Source of the DNA: Occultella gossypii
Lineage (GTDB): Bacteria > Actinomycetota > Actinomycetes > Actinomycetales > Beutenbergiaceae
Assembly: GCF_019947135.1 (NCBI RefSeq)
Contig: NZ_JAGSHT010000015.1
Location: 103,743-167,742 of the forward strand
Direction of reading: 5' to 3'
Length of the DNA: 64,000 nt
Shown here: positions 28,635 to 36,947 of the stretch, piece after piece
Position numbering within the stretch: the first letter of the stretch is position 1
Layout: every line of letters starts with the position of its first letter
Position numbers and translations under genes: made by a program
Notes under the pieces: model-generated
Databases searched by the model: none
What the model was told of the DNA's origin: nothing
Seen by the model: the letters and a program-made list of their open reading frames with translations, nothing else

Positions 28635-29264
28635 TCATGCGGGTGTGAGGTTCCAGGTGTCGGGGTTGGTGTCGGTTTCGGCGCGGCGTTGCGCGGCGGT
28701 GGTGGTGGGCCCCCAGATCTTGCTGAGTGCCCAGGCGGGCAGGCTGAGTCCGCACGCGATGGTGATCGGTGGGAGTGCCCAGACGGGGGTCATGGCGAGC
28801 ACGACCGGGACCGTCATGAGCGTGCGGACCGGGGCGGTGAAGACGAGCCGTCCGGCTTCGGCGGTGACCGCGGCGCGGCTGGCGCCGAGACCAAGGGTGC
28901 CGGCGGCTCGGATGTAGGCACCGATCAGCGCGCCGACGATCCAGTAGACCGGGACCAGGACGCCGACGAAGAAGACCCGGGTGCCGCCCTCGAACGCGGT
29001 GACCATGAGCCATGCCGTCGCCGCGCCGAGCAGGACGTAGGCCCACCAGGCCAGCGAGACGGGCAGGTCACGCCGGGTGGTGCGACGGATCTGGGCGAAC
29101 ACGACGCGGCCGGAGACATCGGCGTGCTCATCCAGATCCGCCATCACCCGGGCGTTCCCGGCGAACGCCGGGATCACCCCGACCACGCTGACCACGCCGA
29201 GCAGCCCGGCCCAGTTCGCCGCGATCAACGCCGCCGGGACCCGTAGGAACCTGTTCAGATCCAT
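28635..29264 (-). CDS. DUF624 (YesL-like) membrane protein
   Basis: 209 residues with about five membrane spans. LNRFLRVPAALIAANWAGLL and the ARVMADLDEHADVSGRVVFAQI region fit the DUF624/YesL family, which in Firmicutes and Actinobacteria accompanies carbohydrate ABC importers and glycan-degradation loci. The family's function is not established. It is the last gene of the leftward uptake operon, ten bases after the second permease. Confidence 0.82.
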   Translation of the reverse strand: MDLNRFLRVPAALIAANWAGLLGVVSVVGVIPAFAGNARVMADLDEHADVSGRVVFAQIRRTTRRDLPVSLAWWAYVLLGAATAWLMVTAFEGGTRVFFVGVLVPVYWIVGALIGAYIRAAGTLGLGASRAAVTAEAGRLVFTAPVRTLMTVPVVLAMTPVWALPPITIACGLSLPAWALSKIWGPTTTAAQRRAETDTNPDTWNLTPA

Positions 29265-29274
29265 GGTGGGTTCC

Positions 29275-30252
29275 CTATTTGATCCCAGAGCCGACGAACC
29301 CGTTCACGAACTGCTTCTGGAAGAAGAAGAACATGACGATCATCGGGACCGCGGCCATCGTGGTGCCGGCCATGAGGAGGTTGAACTCGGTGCCCGCTTC
29401 CTGCCGGAACACCGACAACCCGAGCTGGATCGTGCGCAGGTTCGTGCTCGAGGTCACCAGCAACGGCCAAAGGAAGTTGTTCCACCCGGCCTCGAACGCG
29501 AGCAGCGCCACCGTGAGCATCCCGGGCCGGATCAGCGGCGCCATGATCTGCACGAACGTGCGGACCTCGGAGGCACCGTCGATCCGGGCGGCCTCCATCA
29601 ACTCCGTTGGGGTGGAGATGAAGAACTGACGGAACAGGAAGATATTGAACGGTGAGACCAGCGCCGGGATCAACAACGCCCACCAGGTGTCATACCAACC
29701 CGTGCCACCCTGCCCGAACAGGTCGTTGCCACCGGCGAACGGCACGAACCGGATCATCAGGAACTCGGGAATGACGATCGCATAGAACGGGATCATCATC
29801 GAGGCCAGGATGAAGCCGAAGATCGGTGTCGCCCCACGGAACCTGATCTTGGCCAGCGCGTAGCCTGCCATCGACCCGAGCACCAGGTTCGAGACGGTAT
29901 GCACCGCAGCGATGATGAAGGAGTTCCGGGCGTAGATCCCGAACGGTGCCCTCTCCAGGGCCACCGTGAAGTTCTCCCAGTGCCACTCCGAGGGCCACAG
30001 CGGCATGTCCGCCGAGTAGATCTCCGTCGACGAACGCACCGAGGTGAGGAACATCCAGACGAACGGCATCGCCATCACGACCGAGACGACGATCAGGAAG
30101 ATGGCCAGGGCGAACCGGGAGATCCGGCGCTGCTTGCTCGCCGAGGCCTGCTTGGCGCGCCGCGCCTGCCGTCGATCGGCCTTGAGTTCCGCTGACTGCT
30201 GCTCGGTGCCGGCGGGCGCATCGATGGTGCCGGGGAAGGCGGTGTCAGTCAT
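29275..30252 (-). CDS. Carbohydrate ABC transporter permease, MalG type (CUT1)
   Basis: 325 residues. A basic N-terminal cytoplasmic stretch is followed by six membrane helices. The EAA loop that docks onto the ATPase is EAARIDGASEVRTFVQIMAP (about 228-247), followed by hydrophobic helices and the GxxxGxxK-type C-terminus NGFVGSGIK. It overlaps the other permease by eight bases if the ATG at 30252 is used; an ATG three codons upstream (30261) is also possible. With the partner permease and the binding protein it forms an importer for a sugar or oligosaccharide. Confidence 0.93.
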   Translation of the reverse strand: MTDTAFPGTIDAPAGTEQQSAELKADRRQARRAKQASASKQRRISRFALAIFLIVVSVVMAMPFVWMFLTSVRSSTEIYSADMPLWPSEWHWENFTVALERAPFGIYARNSFIIAAVHTVSNLVLGSMAGYALAKIRFRGATPIFGFILASMMIPFYAIVIPEFLMIRFVPFAGGNDLFGQGGTGWYDTWWALLIPALVSPFNIFLFRQFFISTPTELMEAARIDGASEVRTFVQIMAPLIRPGMLTVALLAFEAGWNNFLWPLLVTSSTNLRTIQLGLSVFRQEAGTEFNLLMAGTTMAAVPMIVMFFFFQKQFVNGFVGSGIK

Positions 30253-31177
30253 CCTTACCACCCGTGACCTTTCTCGAGACGATGGTCAGGACGACCAGCA
30301 CCACCAGGAGCACGACCGACTGCGCGGTGGCCAGCCCCATCCGGAACTGCTGGAACGCCGTCTGATAGATCTGATATGTGATGACTGTCGTTGAGTTCGC
30401 CGGACCACCATTGGTCAGGTTGTAGATCAGGTCGAAGGTCTGGAAGTTCCCCACGATCGAGGTCACCAGGATGAAGAACGTCACGGGCTTGAGCATCGGG
30501 ATCGTGATGCGGAAGAACTTCTGCACCGCGGACGCACCATCGATATCCGCAGCCTCGTACAGCTGCTGATCGATCCCCTGCAGCGAGGCCAGGTAGATCA
30601 TCATCTTCAACCCGATGCCCTGCCAGATCGTCACCAGGATGACCGACGCCAGCGCCTGCGACGGACTGGCGAGGAACGCCTGGTTGGGCAGCCCGAAGAA
30701 GCTCAGGACGATGTTGAACAGCCCGTTACCGCCTGGCGAGTAGATCCACAGCCAGATCATCGCGATCGCCACGGTCGCTGTGACGTGCGGTAGGAACACG
30801 GCAGTTCGGAAGATCGAGTTGCCGCGCAGGCCCTGGTTCAGCATCACGGCCAACGCCAAGGAGATCAGCATCGAGATCGGAATCCCGACGATCGCCATGA
30901 TGAAGTTGTTCCCCAGCGCCTTCCAGAACACCGGATCGTTCGCCAACGTCACGTAGTTCTCGATCCCCGAGAACTCCGGCGGGTTCAACATGTCGTAGTT
31001 CGTGAAGCTCAGGATGATCGACACGATGACAGGCAGCCCGGTCCACAAGGCGATATGAACCGTCGCCGGGGCAGCGAACAACAACCCCCAACGCCCCTGC
31101 CGCTGTGTCAACGTGGCGCCTCGCCGCCGTGCGGGCGGCTTGGACAAGGCCTGCCTGTCGACCGTGTTGGTACTCAT
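30245..31177 (-). CDS. Carbohydrate ABC transporter permease, MalF type (CUT1)
   Basis: 310 residues with six membrane helices and the EAA loop YEAADIDGASAVQKFFRITIP (shown from Tyr; about 205-224). The N-terminus after a short basic region, GLLFAAPATVHIALWTGLPV, is the standard first helix of CUT1 permeases. The ATG at 31177 has GGAG eight bases upstream. It lies 26 bases after the binding-protein gene. No ATPase gene is in the locus. Confidence 0.94.
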   Translation of the reverse strand: MSTNTVDRQALSKPPARRRGATLTQRQGRWGLLFAAPATVHIALWTGLPVIVSIILSFTNYDMLNPPEFSGIENYVTLANDPVFWKALGNNFIMAIVGIPISMLISLALAVMLNQGLRGNSIFRTAVFLPHVTATVAIAMIWLWIYSPGGNGLFNIVLSFFGLPNQAFLASPSQALASVILVTIWQGIGLKMMIYLASLQGIDQQLYEAADIDGASAVQKFFRITIPMLKPVTFFILVTSIVGNFQTFDLIYNLTNGGPANSTTVITYQIYQTAFQQFRMGLATAQSVVLLVVLVVLTIVSRKVTGGKDD

Positions 31178-31203
31178 TCGGGTACTCCTGACGATCGTCC
31201 TGC

Positions 31204-32481
31204 TCAGACGCGCGAGAGCGCGTCCTGGGCGGCCGCGGCAAGGGCGTCGAGGGCCTGCTCCGCGGTCTTCTGTCCGGTCACGGCCGCCTCGAGCTCGGGT
31301 GCAACCAGGCCACGGATCTCCATCCAGGCGGGGCTGCCCCCCTCGAACGCGGTGGCGTAGCCGAAGTTCTCGACGGTGTACTGCGCCATGAGGTTCTCGG
31401 TCACGACGGGGTCGTCGATGTCGGTCCGAGCCGGCACCTTCCCGCTCTCGGTGACCGCGGTCAGCAAGGGCTCGGCCTCGAGCATGTAGCTCAGCAGCTC
31501 CTGGACCTTCTCCGGGTTCTCGGTCCGGGAGGACATCGTCAGCAGGGTTCCTCCGGTCCACATCACCGGGTCGCCGCCGGCCTCCGCGGACGGCAGGAGG
31601 AACATGCCCATCGCGTCCTCCGTCACCAGGTCCGGACTCTGCTCGGTGAAGGACGGCCAGAGGCTCGAGTTGAGCAGGTCGACGGCCGCCTGTCCCTGCT
31701 GCCAGGGGCGGGGCTGGCCCTCGGCGCCCTTGACGTCGAAGTTAGCGGTGCCGTCGGCGACGAGGTCGAGCATGTACTGCAGCGCGGCCAGACCGGTGCC
31801 ATCGGTGAACGCCACCTCGGTGCCGTCCTCGTTGAACAGCGTCCCGCCGTAGCAGCCGAGGAGGTGGCTCCAGGTCTGGCGGATGTTCGAGGAGAACAGA
31901 TCGATGCCCACTCCCCCGGCCGGCGTGACCTCCTTCAGGACCTCACGCAGGTCGTCCAGGTTCGTGGGGACTTCGGTGATGCCGGCGTTGTCGAACATCT
32001 CCTTGTTGTAGATGCAGATCCGCCCGTCGACGAAGAACGGCAGCGCATGCAGCGCGCCCTCGTAGCGGCACTGGCTCAGCAGGTTCTCGTTGACCGGGAG
32101 CCCATCCAGCAGTGACTCGGGCAGTTCGGCCAGGACACCCTTGTGCGCGAACGGCTCGACCCAGCCCGCACCCGGCATGATCATGTCGGCCACCAGGCCG
32201 CCGGCCACCGAGGTGGACAACTTCTCGTTCAGCTTCGTCCAGTCGGTGTAGTCCACCTTGTAGGAGAAGTCGGTGCCCTCGAAGAAGCCGTCGAGGATGC
32301 CCTCCTCGAGGGCGGCCTTCCCCGTGGTGCCCGCGAACTCAGGGGTGAGAAGTGAGATCTCACCACCACCACCACCGTTGCCGCCGCCACTACCGCTACC
32401 GCCACCGGAGCAGGCGGCCAGGGCGAGCGCGGAGAGGGACACACCGGATGCGGCCAGGAAGTCTCGTCTGCGAAGCGTCAT
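31204..32481 (-). CDS. Extracellular solute-binding lipoprotein of a sugar ABC importer
   Basis: 425 residues. The signal MTLRRRDFLAASGVSLSAL carries a twin-arginine motif (RRRDFL) and is followed by the lipobox LAAC at about 21-24, so export by Tat and lipid anchoring are likely. A Gly/Ser linker precedes the family 1 solute-binding fold (KLNEKLSTSVAGGLVADMIM, DGRICIYNKEMFDNAGI, AAVDLLNSSLWPSF). It captures a carbohydrate for the two adjacent permeases; the ligand is unknown. The ATG 32481 (AAAGGA upstream) is preferred over a frame opening 13 codons earlier. Confidence 0.94.
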   Translation of the reverse strand: MTLRRRDFLAASGVSLSALALAACSGGGSGSGGGNGGGGGEISLLTPEFAGTTGKAALEEGILDGFFEGTDFSYKVDYTDWTKLNEKLSTSVAGGLVADMIMPGAGWVEPFAHKGVLAELPESLLDGLPVNENLLSQCRYEGALHALPFFVDGRICIYNKEMFDNAGITEVPTNLDDLREVLKEVTPAGGVGIDLFSSNIRQTWSHLLGCYGGTLFNEDGTEVAFTDGTGLAALQYMLDLVADGTANFDVKGAEGQPRPWQQGQAAVDLLNSSLWPSFTEQSPDLVTEDAMGMFLLPSAEAGGDPVMWTGGTLLTMSSRTENPEKVQELLSYMLEAEPLLTAVTESGKVPARTDIDDPVVTENLMAQYTVENFGYATAFEGGSPAWMEIRGLVAPELEAAVTGQKTAEQALDALAAAAQDALSRV

Positions 32482-32679
32482 TGCTTGTCCTTTCGGATCT
32501 GGGAGGGTGCTCTGACCCAACCCATGTGAGGGTGAACCGCTGGCACCGATCGTGCCGCCGGAGGACCTGCGGATTCCACGTGTGCGGAGGTCTGTGTACT
32601 TGTCGGGGTCCGGGTCCGACGATGGACGCGGAGGGCTTCAACCGTGACGCTAGCCACGCCGCGGGTCTGACCCGGCCTT

Positions 32680-32737
32680 GTTGCCGTTTGTTGCCTCAGG
32701 TTGCTCACTCCTGAGCATCGCTGTTCACGCGTGTTCA
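32680..32737. promoter_or_regulatory. 10-bp-phased GTTGC and TGTTCA repeats upstream of the uptake operon
   Basis: GTTGC occurs at 32680-32684, 32690-32694 and 32700-32704, exactly 10 bp apart; the first two are part of TTGTTGCC. Nearby, TGTTCA occurs at 32722-32727 and 32732-32737, also exactly 10 bp apart. CTCAGG (32695-32700) and CCTGAG (32710-32715) form an inverted repeat between them. The block lies about 200 bp upstream of the binding-protein start. The rest of 32482-32768 shows nothing else clear. Phased direct repeats of this kind are typical DeoR-family operators. Confidence 0.5.
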
Positions 32738-32768
32738 GTCGTGCGCGGCAATCTCGCACGGCGAGACG

Positions 32769-33872
32769 TCATACCCGCGCCGTGGAGGCACGCTCGTTGA
32801 GTACCGGAGTGAGCATGACCCGCCGGACGGGCAGGTCGGAGCCCCCGGGCGCGAGCCTGGAGAGCATCAGTTCGACGGCGTACCGCCCGATCATCGCCTT
32901 CGGTGGGCTCATGGCGGTGATCGCGGGCGAGGCCAGGTTGGCGACCTCATCGTTGTAGCTGATCACCGAGAGGTCGTCGGGCACCCGAATGCCCAGTTCG
33001 GCGCAGCGGCCGACGAGCTCGAGAGCATCGTCGTCCGGATGCACGAGCACCGCGGTGGTAGCGCACGTCCGCATCTGCTCGATGAACTCGTCGAGAGCCG
33101 GCCGCCAGCCGGCGTCGGCGTAGACCCTGATCGTGGCGTCGGGCGCGTCCTCGATCGACAGTCCGAGTTCCTCGCAGGCCGCCTGCCAGCCCTGCCGCAG
33201 CGGGCTCGCGGTGACCGAGTCGGAGACCATGAGCGCGATCCTCCGGTGTCCGCGGGCGTGCAGGTAGCGGGCTGCCAGCACCCCACCGAGTTCGTGGTCG
33301 GTCGACGCCGCCTCGATCGGCTGTGCGTACCGCCCGACCTCGAACTGCCGCTCCGCCAGCACCACCGGCACGCCGAGCGACGCGAGCCACTCCCCCAGAT
33401 CCGGCTGGGCCACCCGCGGGTCCGGAGCCAGGACCAGCCCGTCCACATGCGTGGTCTCAAGCAGACCCTCGACATCCTTGCGGTACTCGGCCTGCTCATA
33501 GGTCGAGCCCCGCAACGCGATGGTCGCACCATGCTCCTCGGCCGCCGCAGTCGCTCCCCTGGCCACCTCCGGCCAGTAGTTGTGACGCAGGGTCGGCACC
33601 ACCATGCCGAGCACGAGGCCCGACGGATCGGCTGGCCGCCGGCCGGCCTCCGCCGCCATCCGCACCTGCCGTACCCCGCCACGGACCCGGTGCACCTGAC
33701 CCTCGTCCGCAAGCAGCCCCACGTCCCGGCGCACCGTCACGGCGGTGACGCCGAGCCTCACGGCAAGCGTATTGATGCGATGCGTGGCACCGTCCTGGAG
33801 CAGTGCGATGAGCCGCTCACGCCGCTCTTCAGGCAGGAGGACGGACGGGCCGTCCGCTGAGTCGTCGTCCAT
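32769..33872 (-). CDS. Transcription regulator: DeoR-type HTH joined to a LacI-type sensor domain
   Basis: 367 residues. The N-terminal 70 residues are a DeoR helix-turn-helix (LPEERRERLIALLQDG, then INTLAVRLGVTAVTVRRDVGLLADEG and VHRVRGGV). The remainder, from about 85 (LVLGMVVPTLRHNYWPEVARG), is a periplasmic-binding-protein-like sugar sensor as in LacI/GalR proteins, with RRIALMVSDSVTASPLRQGW and LSVISYNDEVANLASP. It probably controls the neighbouring uptake operon and the divergent dehydrogenase/isomerase genes in response to a sugar. It is read in the same direction as the operon, 287 bases upstream of it. Confidence 0.93.
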   Translation of the reverse strand: MDDDSADGPSVLLPEERRERLIALLQDGATHRINTLAVRLGVTAVTVRRDVGLLADEGQVHRVRGGVRQVRMAAEAGRRPADPSGLVLGMVVPTLRHNYWPEVARGATAAAEEHGATIALRGSTYEQAEYRKDVEGLLETTHVDGLVLAPDPRVAQPDLGEWLASLGVPVVLAERQFEVGRYAQPIEAASTDHELGGVLAARYLHARGHRRIALMVSDSVTASPLRQGWQAACEELGLSIEDAPDATIRVYADAGWRPALDEFIEQMRTCATTAVLVHPDDDALELVGRCAELGIRVPDDLSVISYNDEVANLASPAITAMSPPKAMIGRYAVELMLSRLAPGGSDLPVRRVMLTPVLNERASTARV

Positions 33873-33951
33873 CTTCGATGCTCCAGTCCACGAACGGTGC
33901 AGATCCGCGCCACGGCACGAACCGATGATCAGTCCGCTACCATGCGGATCG

Positions 33952-33968
33952 TCATGTAACGTTCATGA
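33952..33968. promoter_or_regulatory. Inverted repeat in the regulator/dehydrogenase intergenic gap
   Basis: TCATGTAACGTTCATGA has perfect 5-bp arms around a 7-base centre. It lies in the 183-base divergent gap, in a locally A+T-richer stretch. It is a candidate operator for the adjacent regulator or another LacI-type protein (AACGTT is a common LacI-family core). Confidence 0.4.
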
Positions 33969-34055
33969 TCGTACTTGATCTAATCGAGTCAGACTCACGC
34001 ACGTCCCCGATGCTGGGATGCGCTCACTCACCCCGACGATGGGATACGAGGAACC

Positions 34056-35078
34056 ATGTCACCGCGCCACCGGCCCAAGGCCCTAATCGTGATGCAGGAC
34101 CGGGTCTTCCCGGAGCAGTTCGGCCCTGCCGAGCTCGAGCGCCTGCACACGCTGGCCGACGTCGGTCCCGACCCGAGCCCCCTGTCCGAACTCGACTCGC
34201 CCGCTGCGCGGGCCCGCCTCGCCGACGCCGAGGTACTGATCACGTCGTGGGGCTGCCCGAGGCTGGACGGCGATCGCCTGGCCGCCGCGCCGCGACTGCA
34301 GGCGGTCTTCCACTGTGCGGGCACCGTGCGATCCCTCGTCTCCGACGAACTCTGGGCCCGCGGGATCCGCGTGACGACGGCCGCCGAGGAGAACGCCGAG
34401 CCGGTCGCGCAGTTCACCTTCGCGGCCATCGTGTTCGCCGGCAAGAAGGCCCCGTTCCTCGCGCAGGCCGCCCGCAGCCACCGCGAGGACTGGGCCTACA
34501 AGCACCGCAACCGCGCGCAGCTCGGTAACGTCGACCGCACGATCGGCCTGATCGGGTTCTCCCGGATCGGCGCACGGGTGGCGCAGCGGCTGCTCAGCCT
34601 TCAGGTCCAGACGCTCGTCTACGACCCGTTCGTCGACGCGGATCGGATCGCGGCGGCCGGGGCTCGACGCGTCGAGCTCGATGAGCTACTGACCAGTTCG
34701 GACGTGGTGAGCGTCCACGCCCCGCAGTTGCCGAGCACGCGCCACATGCTCGCGGCACCCCAGCTCGCACTGATGCGCGACGGCGCGACCCTGATCAATA
34801 CCTCACGGGGCTCCCTGGTGGACACCACGGCGCTCGAGGCGGAGTGCTCCTCGGGGCGGCTCGACGCGATCCTCGACGTGACCGATCCCGAGCCGCTACC
34901 TGCTGGATCCATCCTCTACGACCTCCCGAACGTGATGATCACGCCCCACATCGCTGGATCGCTCGGGGCGGAGACACGGCTGATGAGTCGCCGCGCACTC
35001 ACCGAACTGGCCCGGTACACCGAGGGTCTGCCCGCCGAGGAAGAGGTCACGTCCGACACGATGGGAGTGATGGCGTGA
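34056..35078 (+). CDS. D-2-hydroxyacid dehydrogenase family protein
   Basis: 340 residues. The NAD-binding domain (about 110-300) has IGLIGFSRIGARVAQRLL, where Ser replaces the second Gly of the usual GxGxxG. The catalytic Arg lies in NTSRGSLVDTTALE, the Glu in VTDPEPLP and the His in ITPHIAGSLG. It probably oxidises or reduces a 2-hydroxyacid derived from the imported sugar; substrate unknown. It is divergent from the regulator and its stop overlaps the next gene's GTG (35075-35078), forming a two-gene catabolic unit. Confidence 0.9.
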   Translation: MSPRHRPKALIVMQDRVFPEQFGPAELERLHTLADVGPDPSPLSELDSPAARARLADAEVLITSWGCPRLDGDRLAAAPRLQAVFHCAGTVRSLVSDELWARGIRVTTAAEENAEPVAQFTFAAIVFAGKKAPFLAQAARSHREDWAYKHRNRAQLGNVDRTIGLIGFSRIGARVAQRLLSLQVQTLVYDPFVDADRIAAAGARRVELDELLTSSDVVSVHAPQLPSTRHMLAAPQLALMRDGATLINTSRGSLVDTTALEAECSSGRLDAILDVTDPEPLPAGSILYDLPNVMITPHIAGSLGAETRLMSRRALTELARYTEGLPAEEEVTSDTMGVMA

Positions 35079-35944
35079 CCGGTGGACACTGGCGCCTCGG
35101 TGCTTCCACGCTCGGTGCCCCGGGTGACGACCTCGCGACCGTGATCGACGTGGTCACCCGTCACGACGTCGACGTGATCGAGTTGCGCGCAGCCCCGGAC
35201 GCACTGATCCACACCGGTCTGAGCACGGCCGAGCGAGCACGCATCCGCGAGGACCTGGAGGCCGCGGGCATCGAGGTCCTCGCGGTGGCGAGCGGCATCC
35301 GCGCGGGTGCGGACACCGACGACGAGTCGGTGGTCGCCGCCCTCATCGCCCATCTGCACCTGGCCGACGAGCTCGGTGCCGCCTTCGTCCGGGTGTTCCC
35401 GGGCGCCCCGGCCCACCCGGCAGCCAAGGACGAGTTGCCGCGGCTGCTCGAGGACACGGCCGCAGCCGACGCCCGGATCGTCCGCCGGCTGGCGGCCGCG
35501 CTCCCGGTCGCGTCCGACCTGGGTGTCCGGCCGTTGCTCGAGACCCACGACTCCCACCCGCGTGGCGTCGACCTCGCGAGGGTGCTCGACCTCCTCGGCG
35601 CCGAGTACCCGGACCACCGGGTCGGCGCCATCTGGGACGCGCTGCACCCGTGGCGCGTCGGCGAGCTCCCGAAGGACACCGCCGGCGCCCTGCTCCCCCA
35701 CCTGCGCGACGGCCGCGGCTACGTCCAGATCAAGGACACCGTCAGCGCCGCCGACACCACGCCCGTCCTGCAGGGGTCGGGCGTCGTTCCCATGGGCGAG
35801 GTCCTCGACCTCTTGGCGGAGGGTGGCTACCGCGGCCCGGTCTCGTTGGAGTGGGAACGCACCTGGTACCCGCAGGTCGAGCCGCTCGACGAGGCACTCG
35901 GCGCGGCGGCCGCCGCCGTGGCGAGCTGGCGGGTCCGCACCTGA
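35075..35944 (+). CDS. TIM-barrel sugar phosphate isomerase/epimerase
   Basis: 289 residues of the xylose-isomerase-like/AP-endonuclease-2 fold. It starts VTGGHWRLGASTLGAPG and continues with IELRAAPDALIHTGLS, FVRVFPGAPAHPA, PLLETHDSHPRG (Glu/His ligands), VGAIWDALHPWR (Asp/His), VQIKDTVS and VSLEWERTWYPQ (final Glu). GTG 35075 is coupled to the dehydrogenase by a GTGA overlap. The pair probably acts on the same sugar-derived metabolite. Confidence 0.88.
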   Translation: MTGGHWRLGASTLGAPGDDLATVIDVVTRHDVDVIELRAAPDALIHTGLSTAERARIREDLEAAGIEVLAVASGIRAGADTDDESVVAALIAHLHLADELGAAFVRVFPGAPAHPAAKDELPRLLEDTAAADARIVRRLAAALPVASDLGVRPLLETHDSHPRGVDLARVLDLLGAEYPDHRVGAIWDALHPWRVGELPKDTAGALLPHLRDGRGYVQIKDTVSAADTTPVLQGSGVVPMGEVLDLLAEGGYRGPVSLEWERTWYPQVEPLDEALGAAAAAVASWRVRT

Positions 35945-36035
35945 TCGCACCGCGTGTCGGTGCGGGTCGCCGCGGCCGGGCTGCAAGGCTGTGCGACATC
36001 GGCGATCGGCGCCGGTAGGCGGAGACGGGAGCCTC

Positions 36036-36422
36036 ATGCTGGTGCTCGCGCAGGTATTCGCCGGGCTGGCCGCCCTGGTGCACGTCTACATCTTCGTGCT
36101 CGAGTCGTTCGCGTGGAACACCCCGCGTGGACGCGCCACGTTCGCCACCACCCCCGAGCAGGCCGCCTCGTCCGCGGACCTCGCCTACAACCAGGGCTTC
36201 TACAACCTCTTCCTCGCGGTGATGAGCGCGACCGGCATCGTGATGCTCGCCGTCGGGGTCACCGGCCCGGGCGCCGCGCTGGTGTTCGCCGGCGCGGGCT
36301 CCATGGTGCTGGCCGCCGTCGTGCTGGTGACCCGCAACCGGGCTATGGCCCGCGCCGCAGCCGTGCAGGGCGTAGCTCCGCTGATCGCGATCGTCGCGCT
36401 CACGGTCGCGCTGGTCGGCTGA
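36036..36422 (+). CDS. DUF1304 family membrane protein
   Basis: 128 residues with four membrane helices and the family pattern: LVALVHVYIFVLE-like start (LAALVHVYIFVLESFAW), FATTPEQAASSADLAYNQGFYNLFLA in the first loop, and a basic loop TRNRAMARAA before the last helix. Function unknown. ATG 36036 has GGAGACGGGAG upstream. It lies 91 bases after the isomerase on the same strand and may or may not belong to that unit. Confidence 0.87.
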   Translation: MLVLAQVFAGLAALVHVYIFVLESFAWNTPRGRATFATTPEQAASSADLAYNQGFYNLFLAVMSATGIVMLAVGVTGPGAALVFAGAGSMVLAAVVLVTRNRAMARAAAVQGVAPLIAIVALTVALVG

Positions 36423-36462
36423 CACCTGCCCGACGGCGCAGCACCGGTCGAGCGGTTCGGCG

Positions 36463-36942
36463 TCAGTTCTGTGGTCGCTCCGCCGGCTCCTCGAGCCAAC
36501 GTCCGAGCACCTGGGTGCCCTGATCGGCGTAGCCGAGGGCCTCGTAGAACCCGTTGACGTCGTTGCCCTCTCGGACCATCAGTTGCACCTTCCGAGCCCC
36601 CTCGCCGAGCAGCCACGCCTCCGCGGCGACCATCAGGCGGCGGCCGTGGCCAAGCCCTCGCTGCACCGGGTCGACGGCGAGGTAGTAGACCCAGCCCCGG
36701 TGCCCGTCGAGCCCGACCATCACCGTCCCGGCCACGCCGTCGGGCGTCTCGAGCACCAGCACGGTCGACGTCTCACCCACCCGCGCCTGGCCCAGATCCG
36801 TCGCCGGATCGTTCCACGGGCGGGTCAGCCCGCACGCGTGCCAGAGTTCGATGATGCGCTCGGAGTCCGCGTCGAGCGCCTCCCGGACCGCCGGCTGCGG
36901 ACCCGGCTGCCGAGCGTCGGCCGACGCGTCGGAGGCACTCAC
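36463..36942 (-). CDS. GNAT acetyltransferase (YpeA-like)
   Basis: 159 residues. The acetyl-CoA pyrophosphate loop is in VYYLAVDPVQRGLGHGRRLM (about 88-107), followed by KVQLMVREGNDVNGFYEALGY, the beta5/alpha4 segment of GNAT proteins. The substrate is unknown. It starts five bases after the stop of guaB3 and is probably cotranscribed with it. The best match by pattern is the YpeA subgroup. Confidence 0.88.
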   Translation of the reverse strand: MSASDASADARQPGPQPAVREALDADSERIIELWHACGLTRPWNDPATDLGQARVGETSTVLVLETPDGVAGTVMVGLDGHRGWVYYLAVDPVQRGLGHGRRLMVAAEAWLLGEGARKVQLMVREGNDVNGFYEALGYADQGTQVLGRWLEEPAERPQN

Positions 36943-36947
36943 CGACG

